From: Dichotomicrobium sp964540795
GTDB taxonomy: Bacteria > Pseudomonadota > Alphaproteobacteria > Rhizobiales > Rhodomicrobiaceae
Direction: 5' to 3'
DNA: 64,000 nt
Assembly: GCA_964540795.1 (NCBI GenBank)
Contig: CAZINX010000002.1
Span: forward strand, 62,001 to 126,000
In this document: one piece after another, positions 7,714 to 18,600 of the stretch
Numbering within the stretch: position 1 is the first letter of the stretch
Layout: each line of letters begins with the position of its first letter
Translations under genes and position numbers: made by a program
Notes under the pieces: model-generated
The model's input: only the letters and a program-made list of their open reading frames with translations
Databases searched by the model: none
Told to the model about the DNA's origin: nothing

Positions 7714-8339
7714 GCTGCCTCCTCGACCTCAACGCGACCGCCCGCAAGGCGCAGCGTGCGCGAAAACGCCACGCCCAGCGGCACATGGCTCGCCGCGACG
7801 ATGATCCCGCCGTTTTGGGCGTGGACGCGCACCGCATCGGCCAGCAGCCCTTGCGAGGCGACATCGAGCGACACCGTCGGCTCATCCAGCAGCCAGACGG
7901 GCCGCCACGCCAAGACCAGCCGCGCCAGCCCAAGCCGGCGCTTCTGCCCCGCTGACAGGAAGCCCGCCGGCACATGGCGCAACGGCTCCAGATCAAAGGC
8001 ATAGGCAGCTTCGTCGATCGCCTCCAGCCCATCGTCGCCCAGATAGGCCGCCAGAAAGGCCAGGTTTTCGTCGACCGTGAAGCCAGCCTTGATGCCGTTC
8101 AGATGCCCGACATAGTGGCAGCACTCGTCCAGCCCGAAGCGTTCCGGCCCGCCTTCGAGCCGCGCGCCCCCGCCGTGGGGGCTGATGAAGCCGGCGAGCG
8201 TGCGCAACAGCGTCGTCTTGCCCGAGCCGTTCGCGCCGCTGAGCAGCACGCTCTCGCCCGCGCTCGCCGAAAAGCTCACGCCTTCCAGCACAACACGGCG
8301 TCCGCGCGCACAGCTCAGATTGTCGACGATCAGCTTCAT
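7710..8339 (-). CDS. ccmA: Haem ABC exporter ATPase CcmA
   Basis: A 209-residue ABC ATPase. The Walker A motif is GANGSGKTT (about residues 36-44), the signature LSAGQKRRLGLARL replaces the usual LSGGQ with LSAGQ, a known CcmA variant, and Walker B is VWLLDEP, followed by a D-loop SLD and an H-loop in AASH. The open frame extends far upstream across acnA, but MKLIVDNLSC at 8339 is the proper family start. It is the first gene of the operon ccmA-ccmB-methyltransferase-ccmC-ccmD-ccmG and is divergent from acnA, the usual arrangement in Hyphomicrobiales. Confidence 0.95.
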   Translation of the reverse strand: MKLIVDNLSCARGRRVVLEGVSFSASAGESVLLSGANGSGKTTLLRTLAGFISPHGGGARLEGGPERFGLDECCHYVGHLNGIKAGFTVDENLAFLAAYLGDDGLEAIDEAAYAFDLEPLRHVPAGFLSAGQKRRLGLARLVLAWRPVWLLDEPTVSLDVASQGLLADAVRVHAQNGGIIVAASHVPLGVAFSRTLRLAGGRVEVEEAA

Positions 8340-8446
8340 GCAGGAGATCGCTCGGGATTGGCCGCTGTCAGCGGAAACCGCTGGCCGGAGTCGCCGGGTT
8401 GTGAACAGACATGAACGGCGCAGATGCATGAACGCCAGCGATGCGC

Positions 8447-8476
8447 TTGTCCCGGCACCGTCCGGCAATCTATATA
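8447..8476 (+). promoter_or_regulatory. Candidate sigma-70 promoter for acnA
   Basis: In the 300-base gap between ccmA and acnA, TTGTCC (8447-8452) and TATATA (8471-8476) are separated by 18 bases. This is the only AT-rich spot in the gap and would give a leader of about 155 bases before the acnA start at 8640. The leader is GC-rich and I see no known regulatory RNA in it. The rest of the gap, 8340-8446, holds nothing I recognise but must contain the ccm promoter. Confidence 0.4.
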
Positions 8477-8639
8477 TATGAGGGCCGGGTTCGGGCAAAC
8501 ATCGCCGTTTGCGCACTTCTCCGGCCCCGTCGTGAGGCGCTCCCGCGGCGGCGCGTGACAACGGAGCCTGCGCTTGACGCGCTCCGGCCGAGTCGAATTC
8601 AGCGCCGGGCCGCCCCGGCCGCAATGCAAGGAGCACATC

Positions 8640-11399
<2,760 letters not shown>

Positions 11400-11519
11400 G
11401 ATGGCCCGCCGGGCGCTCACCCGGTCGTGATTGGCCTTGAGGTGACGCCCGGCGGATACTGCGCGATCATGCTTGCCGATTTGCGGCGCGCGCCGCCCAA
11501 CGCGAGAGGATCGACTCGA

Positions 11520-12266
11520 ATGGCCGCACTTGCGACCCGCGCAATTGTGTTGTGCGTCCTGCACATTATGGCCGCCGCCGTCATGCTGGCCGCGTCTCCT
11601 GCAAAGGCGGAAGACGCCGCCAGCCCGGTCGTGGTAGAGCTGTTCACAAGTCAGGCCTGCTCCTCCTGCCCCCCGGCCGACCGGCTGCTCGGCGAACTGG
11701 CAGCGCGCGACGGCGTTATCGCGATGTCGCTGCCCGTGGATTACTGGGACCATCTCGATTGGGAAGACACGCTCGGCCGCGACGAACATAGCGAGCGCCA
11801 GCGGCGATATGCCAGCCATCTCGACCGCCCGAACGTCTACACGCCGCAGATCGTGGTCAACGGCCATATCGGAGTGATCGGCAGCCGGGTCGACGCGGTC
11901 GAAGCCGCGATTCGCGCCGCGCGGGAGGATGGCGCGCGCGTGCCCGTCGAAATCGAGACGGACGGCAAGCAACTGCAGCTGCGCATCGGCGGGGCGGCAG
12001 GGGCCGGGCCGGCCGACATCCTCTTCATTCCGCTGCTCTCCGCTCATACCGAGGCGATCAAGAGCGGCGAGAATCGCGGCAAGACCATCACCTATCACAA
12101 CGTCTCACGCGGGCCGAAGCTGGTGGGCGCGTGGCGGGGCGAGCCGCAGAGCATCGCCCTGCCGCACGACGAATTCATGACCGGGGATGCGGATCGCTGC
12201 GCGGTGATCTTGCAAGACCAGGCATCAGGCGCAATACTCGGCGCCGCCCTTCTGGAGGATGCCTGA
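11520..12266 (+). CDS. DUF1223 secreted thioredoxin-like protein
   Basis: A 248-residue product with a signal peptide (about residues 1-30, ending SPAKAE). The mature part opens VVVELFTSQACSSCPPADRLLG, with a CxxC pair where thioredoxin-like folds carry their redox site, then the DUF1223 stretch YWDHLDWEDTLG and TPQIVVNGH. Function is not established; the fold suggests a periplasmic redox or glutaredoxin-like role. GAGAGG lies eight bases before the ATG at 11520, supporting that start over the longer open frame. It follows acnA by 120 bases, a frequent neighbour pair in Hyphomicrobiales. Confidence 0.85.
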   Translation: MAALATRAIVLCVLHIMAAAVMLAASPAKAEDAASPVVVELFTSQACSSCPPADRLLGELAARDGVIAMSLPVDYWDHLDWEDTLGRDEHSERQRRYASHLDRPNVYTPQIVVNGHIGVIGSRVDAVEAAIRAAREDGARVPVEIETDGKQLQLRIGGAAGAGPADILFIPLLSAHTEAIKSGENRGKTITYHNVSRGPKLVGAWRGEPQSIALPHDEFMTGDADRCAVILQDQASGAILGAALLEDA

Positions 12267-12313
12267 ACGCGCCGTCCTCCGGGGCCAACAGGTCAGTTGG
12301 AGGTTGCGGCGAC

Positions 12314-12757
12314 ATGGCTTATTGGCTCTTCAAGTCCGAACCCGGCACATGGTCCTGGGACGATCAGGTCGCCGCAGGCGAAACAGAAGGCGAATGGGAC
12401 GGCGTGCGCAACCATCAGGCCAAGAACCAGATGCTGGCCATGAAGAAGGGCGACCTGGGCTTCTTCTATCACTCGGTCAATGAAAAGCGCATCGTCGGGA
12501 TCGTCGAGGTGGTGGCCGAGGCGCACCCTGACAGCACCGATCCCGAAGGCAAGTGGATGTGCGTGGATGTCGCCGCGCGCGAGGCGATGCCCGAGCCGGT
12601 GACGCTTGCCCAGATCAAGGCCGACCCGGAGCTTTCAGATATGGCGCTCATCAAGCAGTCGCGATTGTCCGTGCAGCCGGTCGAGCCAGACGCATGGGAC
12701 AAGATCTGCCGCATGGGCGGGCTGAAGAAACCACCAAAGGCCAAATCCGCAGCGTGA
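12314..12757 (+). CDS. EVE domain-containing protein
   Basis: A 147-residue protein made of one EVE domain (PUA-like fold), beginning MAYWLFKSEPGTWSWDDQ with EWDGVRNHQAKNQM and GDLGFFYHS, all conserved in the family. EVE domains are thought to bind modified bases in DNA or RNA through an aromatic pocket. In proteobacteria this small free-standing form is widespread and of unknown role. Its stop overlaps the start of the hydrolase gene (TGATG), so the two are coupled. The start ATG at 12314 gives the canonical N-terminus; the open frame further upstream overlaps the DUF1223 gene. Confidence 0.9.
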   Translation: MAYWLFKSEPGTWSWDDQVAAGETEGEWDGVRNHQAKNQMLAMKKGDLGFFYHSVNEKRIVGIVEVVAEAHPDSTDPEGKWMCVDVAAREAMPEPVTLAQIKADPELSDMALIKQSRLSVQPVEPDAWDKICRMGGLKKPPKAKSAA

Positions 12758-13608
12758 TGGACACCGCGATCACGACCTGCCGCGACGGACTGAAAAGCCT
12801 TGATGTCCGGGGCTTCACCGCGGCCTGTTACCACGGCGGGGCGGGCGCGCCGGTCATCGTTGCGCACTGCTCCAGCGCCTCGCACAAAGCGCTGCGCCCG
12901 CTGATCAAACAGCTTGAACAGAACTACGAAGTATTCGCGCCCGATCTGATCGGCTACGGCGCGTCGGATCGCTGGCCGGCGGACCGCCCGCTGGAGCCGG
13001 AGACCGAAATCGCGCTCATTACCGAGTTGGCGGCTCAAGCGGGCGCACCGGCGCATCTCGTCGGGCATTCGTATGGCGCGATGCTGTCGCTGGAGGCCGC
13101 GCGGCATCTCGGGCCGAAGGTGGCAAGCCTGACGCTGGTGGAGCCGGTTTCGTTTCACCTGCTCAGACCCGGTGGGCGCGAAGCGGAGCACGAAGAGATA
13201 TTGCAGGTCGCGGAGCGCGTGCGCGCGGCGATGGAGGCCGAACGGCCAAAGCTGGCTGCGGCGCATTACATGGGCTTCTGGATGGGCCGGTGGCGCTGGT
13301 GGCTGGCGCCGGCGCGGCTACGCCAGGGCGTGCTGGCCACCATGGACAAGGTCGCCAAGGAGTTCGCGTTGCTCGAACGCATGGAGGGCGACCTTGCGGA
13401 CTACCGCGCCATCGAAGCGCCGACGCGGCTGATCATGGGCCGGCGCACCCGCGCCCCGGCCAAGGCGGTGATCGACATCCTGATGAACACCCTGCCGAAT
13501 GTGGAGCTACGCACCGTGCGCCGCGCGGGGCATATGAGCCCGCTGACGCATCCCGAGCGGGTCAACCCGCTCGTGCTCGGGCATCTCGCTCGCCACGCGC
13601 GGGGCTAG
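12757..13608 (+). CDS. Alpha/beta hydrolase
   Basis: A 283-residue alpha/beta-hydrolase. The nucleophile elbow is VGHSYGAM (Ser near residue 105), an acid is expected around RLIMGRRTRAP, and the catalytic His lies in RAGHMSPLTHPERVN. An oxyanion region reads VIVAHCSSASHKA rather than the usual HGxxG, which is slightly atypical. It has no signal peptide. The substrate is unknown. It is coupled to the EVE gene through a TGATG overlap, and its stop shares CTAG with the stop of the convergent pbpC. Confidence 0.85.
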   Translation: MDTAITTCRDGLKSLDVRGFTAACYHGGAGAPVIVAHCSSASHKALRPLIKQLEQNYEVFAPDLIGYGASDRWPADRPLEPETEIALITELAAQAGAPAHLVGHSYGAMLSLEAARHLGPKVASLTLVEPVSFHLLRPGGREAEHEEILQVAERVRAAMEAERPKLAAAHYMGFWMGRWRWWLAPARLRQGVLATMDKVAKEFALLERMEGDLADYRAIEAPTRLIMGRRTRAPAKAVIDILMNTLPNVELRTVRRAGHMSPLTHPERVNPLVLGHLARHARG

Positions 13609-15692
13609 CGGATGCGCGCCTGAACGCGGTCGCGCCGGCCTTTCGCATCCACCACGACGATCTCGACGAAGCCGCGCCCCTGAGGCTCCCACAGGAGTTG
13701 CCGCCGCCCCGCGCGCCCCTCCACCGGGCGGCCCTCCACTAGCCAGGTCAGCGGCAACGCGCCGCCCTCGGCCTTGAATGGCAGCGGCGCGCGCGCGCCC
13801 GTTGGCAGCTTCTGCATGGCCAGCTCCGCGCCGTCCGGCGGGAAGGCGATACGCACCGGCGGCGCGGACACATTGCGCCCAGCCGCGGCCTCGCGCAGCC
13901 GCGCATCGAAATAGCGCAGCCGCATCGGCAGATCGCTCGTATTGGCGATCAGCGCCCCCTTCGGCGGGGCGCTTGGTGTGTCCACCCCATCAAGCATGGC
14001 GAAAATGTCGAACAGAAGCGGCGCGGCGGCTGCGCGTCCCGTCAGCCCCGGCGTCGCCGTGCCATCCGCGCGCCCGACCCAGACCGCGACCGTGTAGCGC
14101 CCGCGAAACCCGGCCGACCACGCATCCCGGTGGCCATAGGACGTACCCGTCTTGAAGGCAATGCGCCCGCCTTTGGCGTGGCGGGGCGGCGGCGCGCCCC
14201 GGAGGATATCTGCGACGTACCAGGCGGCGACCGGCGATAGCAGCGCGGCCCGCGCGCGCTCACCCGCCCCCTGCTCCGTCAGATAGCGCAAGCCCACCGG
14301 CTCGCCCCGGAGCGCCACCCCTGCATAGAGCGCCGCCAGTTCCTCCAACCGCAGGCCGATACCGCCCAGCGCGATCGCGAGGTTGCGTGGCACGGTGAAA
14401 TCAAAGCCCGCATGGCGCAGCCGCGCCGCCAGCCGCGCCGGGCCGACCGCCGCCAGCATCTTCACCGCCGGCACGTTCAGCGAAAGCTGCAGCGCCTCAG
14501 CGACCGTGACGGTGCCCTTGTAACCGCTGTCGAAATTGCGCGGCGCATAGCGCGAAAAGCGCGTCGGCCGGTCCTCGATCAGCGTCTGCGGATGCGCGAT
14601 GCCGGCCTCGAAGGCCAGACCGTAGATGAACGGCTTGAGCGCCGAGCCGGGCGAGCGCACCGCCCGCGTCATGTCAATCGCGCCGCGCCGCGCGGTATCG
14701 AGATAGCCCGGCGAGCCGACATGGGCGAGAACCTCTCCTGTGACGTGATCGACGACGAGCGCCGCCGCGGACAGCTTCGGGCCGAGCCGCTGCGCGGCAT
14801 GGGCCACCGCGCGCTCGACGCCGGCCTGCAGGCTCTTGTCGAGCGTGAGGCGCAGCACATCCCGCTCCGGGTGGCGCGCGACCATCCTCTCGCTCAAATG
14901 CGCTGCCAGCATCGGGAAGCGCTGGCGCGCATCGGGCACCGGCTGGCTCTTCGCCCAGCGCGCCTGCGCCTGCGTGATGACGCCAGCCTGCGCCATCCGG
15001 TCCAGCACCCGGTCGCGCGCCCGGCGCGCGGTCTGCGCGGAGCGGTCCGGGCGGCGTGTCTCGGGCGACTGCGGCAGCGCGACCAGCAGCGCCGCCTCAT
15101 GCAGCGCCAGCCGTTCTGGCTCTTTGCCGAAATAGGCGAGGCTCGCCGCGCGCACCCCCTCGATATTCCCGCCATAGGGCGCAAGCGTCAGATAGGCTTC
15201 GAGGATATCGCGTTTCGACATCCGCCGCTCAAGCTGGCGCGCGCGGATGATCTGGATCGCCTTGTCGGTGAAGGAGCCGGTTTCCAGGTCATCGAGCAGG
15301 CGGCCGAGTTGCATCGTGATGGTCGAAGCGCCGGAGACCAGCTCGCCCTCGCGCGCAAACTGCCAGGCCGCCCGCGCCATGGCGCGGAAGTCGACGCCGT
15401 TGTGGCGGTGGAAGCGCTTGTCCTCATAGGCGAGCAGCATGTCGATGAAGCGCGGGTCGACATCCTCAAGCGCAACCGGAAGCCGCCAACGGTCGGCGCG
15501 CGTGGTGAAGGCGCGCAGGAGCCGGCCTTGTCGGTCGAGAACGAGGCGGGAGTTTTCGCTGAGCTTGTCGAGCGGGACGGGGCCGAGCGCGCGTTCGAAG
15601 GCGATCAGCCCGGCCAGCACCGCCAGCGGCATCAGCAGCGCCGGCGCCAGCAGATAGATCAGGCGTCTGGCAAGCGCGCCCCGCTTCGCCAT
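13605..15692 (-). CDS. pbpC: Penicillin-binding protein 1C
   Basis: A 695-residue class A penicillin-binding protein. An N-terminal membrane anchor (residues 9-32) is followed by a GT51 glycosyltransferase domain with EDKRFHRHNGVD (about residues 90-101) and SGASTITMQLGR. The transpeptidase has SALK (SxxK, about residue 348), SLN (SxN) and KTGTSYGH (KTG, about residue 512). The C-terminal 90 residues form the BiPBP_C domain typical of PBP1C. It polymerises and may cross-link peptidoglycan. The gene follows the alpha-2-macroglobulin gene by six bases, the conserved yfhM-pbpC pairing. Confidence 0.95.
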   Translation of the reverse strand: MAKRGALARRLIYLLAPALLMPLAVLAGLIAFERALGPVPLDKLSENSRLVLDRQGRLLRAFTTRADRWRLPVALEDVDPRFIDMLLAYEDKRFHRHNGVDFRAMARAAWQFAREGELVSGASTITMQLGRLLDDLETGSFTDKAIQIIRARQLERRMSKRDILEAYLTLAPYGGNIEGVRAASLAYFGKEPERLALHEAALLVALPQSPETRRPDRSAQTARRARDRVLDRMAQAGVITQAQARWAKSQPVPDARQRFPMLAAHLSERMVARHPERDVLRLTLDKSLQAGVERAVAHAAQRLGPKLSAAALVVDHVTGEVLAHVGSPGYLDTARRGAIDMTRAVRSPGSALKPFIYGLAFEAGIAHPQTLIEDRPTRFSRYAPRNFDSGYKGTVTVAEALQLSLNVPAVKMLAAVGPARLAARLRHAGFDFTVPRNLAIALGGIGLRLEELAALYAGVALRGEPVGLRYLTEQGAGERARAALLSPVAAWYVADILRGAPPPRHAKGGRIAFKTGTSYGHRDAWSAGFRGRYTVAVWVGRADGTATPGLTGRAAAAPLLFDIFAMLDGVDTPSAPPKGALIANTSDLPMRLRYFDARLREAAAGRNVSAPPVRIAFPPDGAELAMQKLPTGARAPLPFKAEGGALPLTWLVEGRPVEGRAGRRQLLWEPQGRGFVEIVVVDAKGRRDRVQARIR

Positions 15693-15698
15693 GGACGG

Positions 15699-18600
15699 CT
15701 ACTCCTGCGCAACGACGCGCACCTTGCCCGGCGCGGTCCGCGCGAACCGCTCGGGCCGATACATGTCCTCGACCTTTGCGCCGCCCTGAACGTACTCGCC
15801 CGGCGTGACGGCGCGGACGGTATAAGCCATGCGCAGCGTTGCGGGTTCCTGCCGATTCGGGTTGGTCAGCGCAAACGCCGCCATGAAGCTGTCATCGCGG
15901 AAGGCAGTGTGCGCCGGACGCCCTTGCGTCTTGAGCCAGGGCAGCGCGCCCGGCCCGCTTTCGGGCAACAGCCGCGGGTTCTCGATCTGGAAGCCAGCCG
16001 GCAGGCGGTCCTCCACGACGAGATGACCGAGCAGCGGCCGCTCCTCCTTCACGCTCAGCACGATGACATAGCGGCCGTTCTGCTGCGCCTCATCCAGCGA
16101 CACAGGCTCGCCGTCAAGCGTGTAAGCCTGCCGCTCGATGCTCAGGCCGGATTCCGCGGCCGGCTCCGGCGTGGCGGATGCGCCGGTGACAAGCAGCGAC
16201 ACTGGCGTCTCGCGCTCCGAGCGGTTGCGGACCACAAAAGGCGCATCGACGAGTTCTTCGCCCGTCAGGACGCGCTGAACCGGGCCTTGCCGCGTTTCGC
16301 CGCCGACCTCCAGCGTCACAGCGCCACCCTCTTCCGCCAGTGCATGGGCGGCGAGTAACAGCCACGCGTTCTCCTGCGTCGTGGTGTCGGTCTTTTGGGC
16401 GCGCCAGGCTTCCACGGTCTGCGCCAGGCGGCCGAGCACATCATTCATCACGCGCGTCTCCGCCGCGAGCGTCAGCAGCCCGGCGCTGTCGCGCAACCGG
16501 CTCCCGAAGTCCGAGCGTACCGGCGTCTGGGCCGCTTGCCCCGGATTCAGCCGCGCCACTGCCGCATCGAACGCGCGGCGCGCCCGCTCGGTGTCGCCGT
16601 AAAGCGCCAGCGCCGCGCCGATCTGCGCCTGGGCAAGCGGCGTTGCAAAGTCATCCAGCTTGGCGTCGGCGTAATAGCGCAAGTCACCGATGACCGCGCG
16701 CCCGGCCCGCGCCAGCACGTAGAGCGCATAGGCCAGGTCGTCGCCGCCATCGCTAAAGTCCGAGGCGTAGCTCACGGAATTGCGGAGCCGGTCGAGCGCC
16801 GGGCTGATCACCTGCTCGGGCACATCAAACCCCTTTTCGCGCGCACGAAGCAGGAAGTCGGTGACGTAAGCCGTCAACCAGGTGTTGTAGCTGCCCGCCG
16901 ACCAAAGACCGAAATCGCCGCTGGTGCCCTGCAGCGCCGCCAGCCGCGCGATGGCGGTGTCGATGCGCGCCTGCGCGCCGTCCTCGCCAGCGACGCGAGC
17001 GCTTTCCGCCAGCTCGTTGAGGTAGAGCAGCGGCAGCGCGCGGCTGACGGTCTGCTCAGCGCAGCCATAGGGGAAGCGGTCCAGCGCCAGCAGCAGCCCC
17101 GGCACGTCGAGCGCCGCGCTCTGCCCGACATTGACCGCGACCTTGACCGTCTCGGGGATCAGATCGGCCGCCAGGTCGCCGCTCACCGTCAGCGTGCCGG
17201 ACTCCGCCGCCAATTTTTGCACAGTGCGGCGCGAGACATCCGGCGCGGCCGGCTGGACGGGCAAGTTGTAATCGCGCGCAATGGTCAGCCCCTCCGGCCC
17301 TTCCAGCGTGACGCGCACCCGCGACGCGCCCAGCGCCGCCGCCTGAATCGGCAGGCGCACCGATATTCGCTCATCTTTCGCCAGTTCCAGCGTGCGTCCG
17401 GCCTCGCCGTTCAGGCTGACGCCGCCGGTCGCCTCGGCGCTCAGGCTGTAGCTGCCCGCCGGGCCATCGACATTGTGCAGGCTCAGGTGAAGCTGCGAGC
17501 TGTCGCCGATGGTGAGGAAATGCGGCGCGGTGCCAAGGACAGTCACGGGATCGCGCACCAGCACATCGGAGACCGCGTGGCCCACCTGCCCCGCGCTCCA
17601 GGCCACGGCCATCAGACGCAGCGTGCCGTCGAAGGCGGGGATATTGAAGTTGACCTGGGCCGATCCATCCGGGCCGACCTCGACGATGCCCGAATAAAAC
17701 GCCACCGGCTCGACGCTGCGCGGACGCCCCTGCATCGCCATGCCGCCGCCGGGGCCGTCGCCGCCTGTGCGGATTGTGCCGCGTGTGCCCTGCATCCCGT
17801 CGATGAGCCGGCCGTAGAGATCGCGGATTTCCATGCCGAGCCGGCGCTGGCCGAGGAAATGCCGGTCGGGCCTGGGCGGCTCATAGCCGGTCAGGTTCAG
17901 GATGCCGACATCAACCGCCGCCACGGTCAGATAGGCCGTATCGCCCTCATTCAGGCCGGCGACCTGCACCGGCAGCGAAAGCGTTTCGCGCGGGCGCATC
18001 CGCTCCGGCGCGTCGAGGCTCACGCTGAGCCTGTTCGCGCTCTGGTCGACCGGCACATGCGCCACGCCCACCGCGCGGGTCGGCATTCGGCCGGCGTCTT
18101 CTTGCATCGGGCGGAACAGCGCGGCGGTGACATAAGCGCCGGGCCCCCAGTCCTCACGCACCGTGAAGGAGACGCTTGCGCCTTCGGCGGGCACGTCGAT
18201 CTCGCGCACCGCCAGCATCTCGTCGGAAACGACGCTGACCACGGCCTTGCCCGCCATGCGCGGATCGATCCGCACCTGCATGGTCTCGCCAGGGCGATAG
18301 CTCTCGCGGTCGAGCGCCAGATCCAGGATATCGGGCGAGTCGGCGGCCTCTGAGACGTACCAGCCCGCCGTGAAGTCATAGCTGGCAACCGGAAGCGCCT
18401 GCTGCCGCCCGCCGCTCTTGCGCGTGATTTCCAGCCGGTAGCGGCCGCGATCAACCTGCGCGGCGATCCGCGCGGGCGCGCCCTCGGCCCCCGGCTCGAT
18501 CTTGCCGCTGGCCGCGCGCTCGGTATAGGTCACCGGCTCATAGTCCCAGCGGCCATTGCGGCTGTACCACTGGTAGCGCCTGTAAACGCGCAGAAGCTCC

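Noticed and set aside
14412..16358. Long plus-strand open frame opposite pbpC and the macroglobulin
   Set aside because: Arg/His-rich shadow translation of well-supported minus-strand genes; similar long shadows at 10032-12098, 37291-39411, 39147-41357 and 47050-49446 were rejected on the same grounds.
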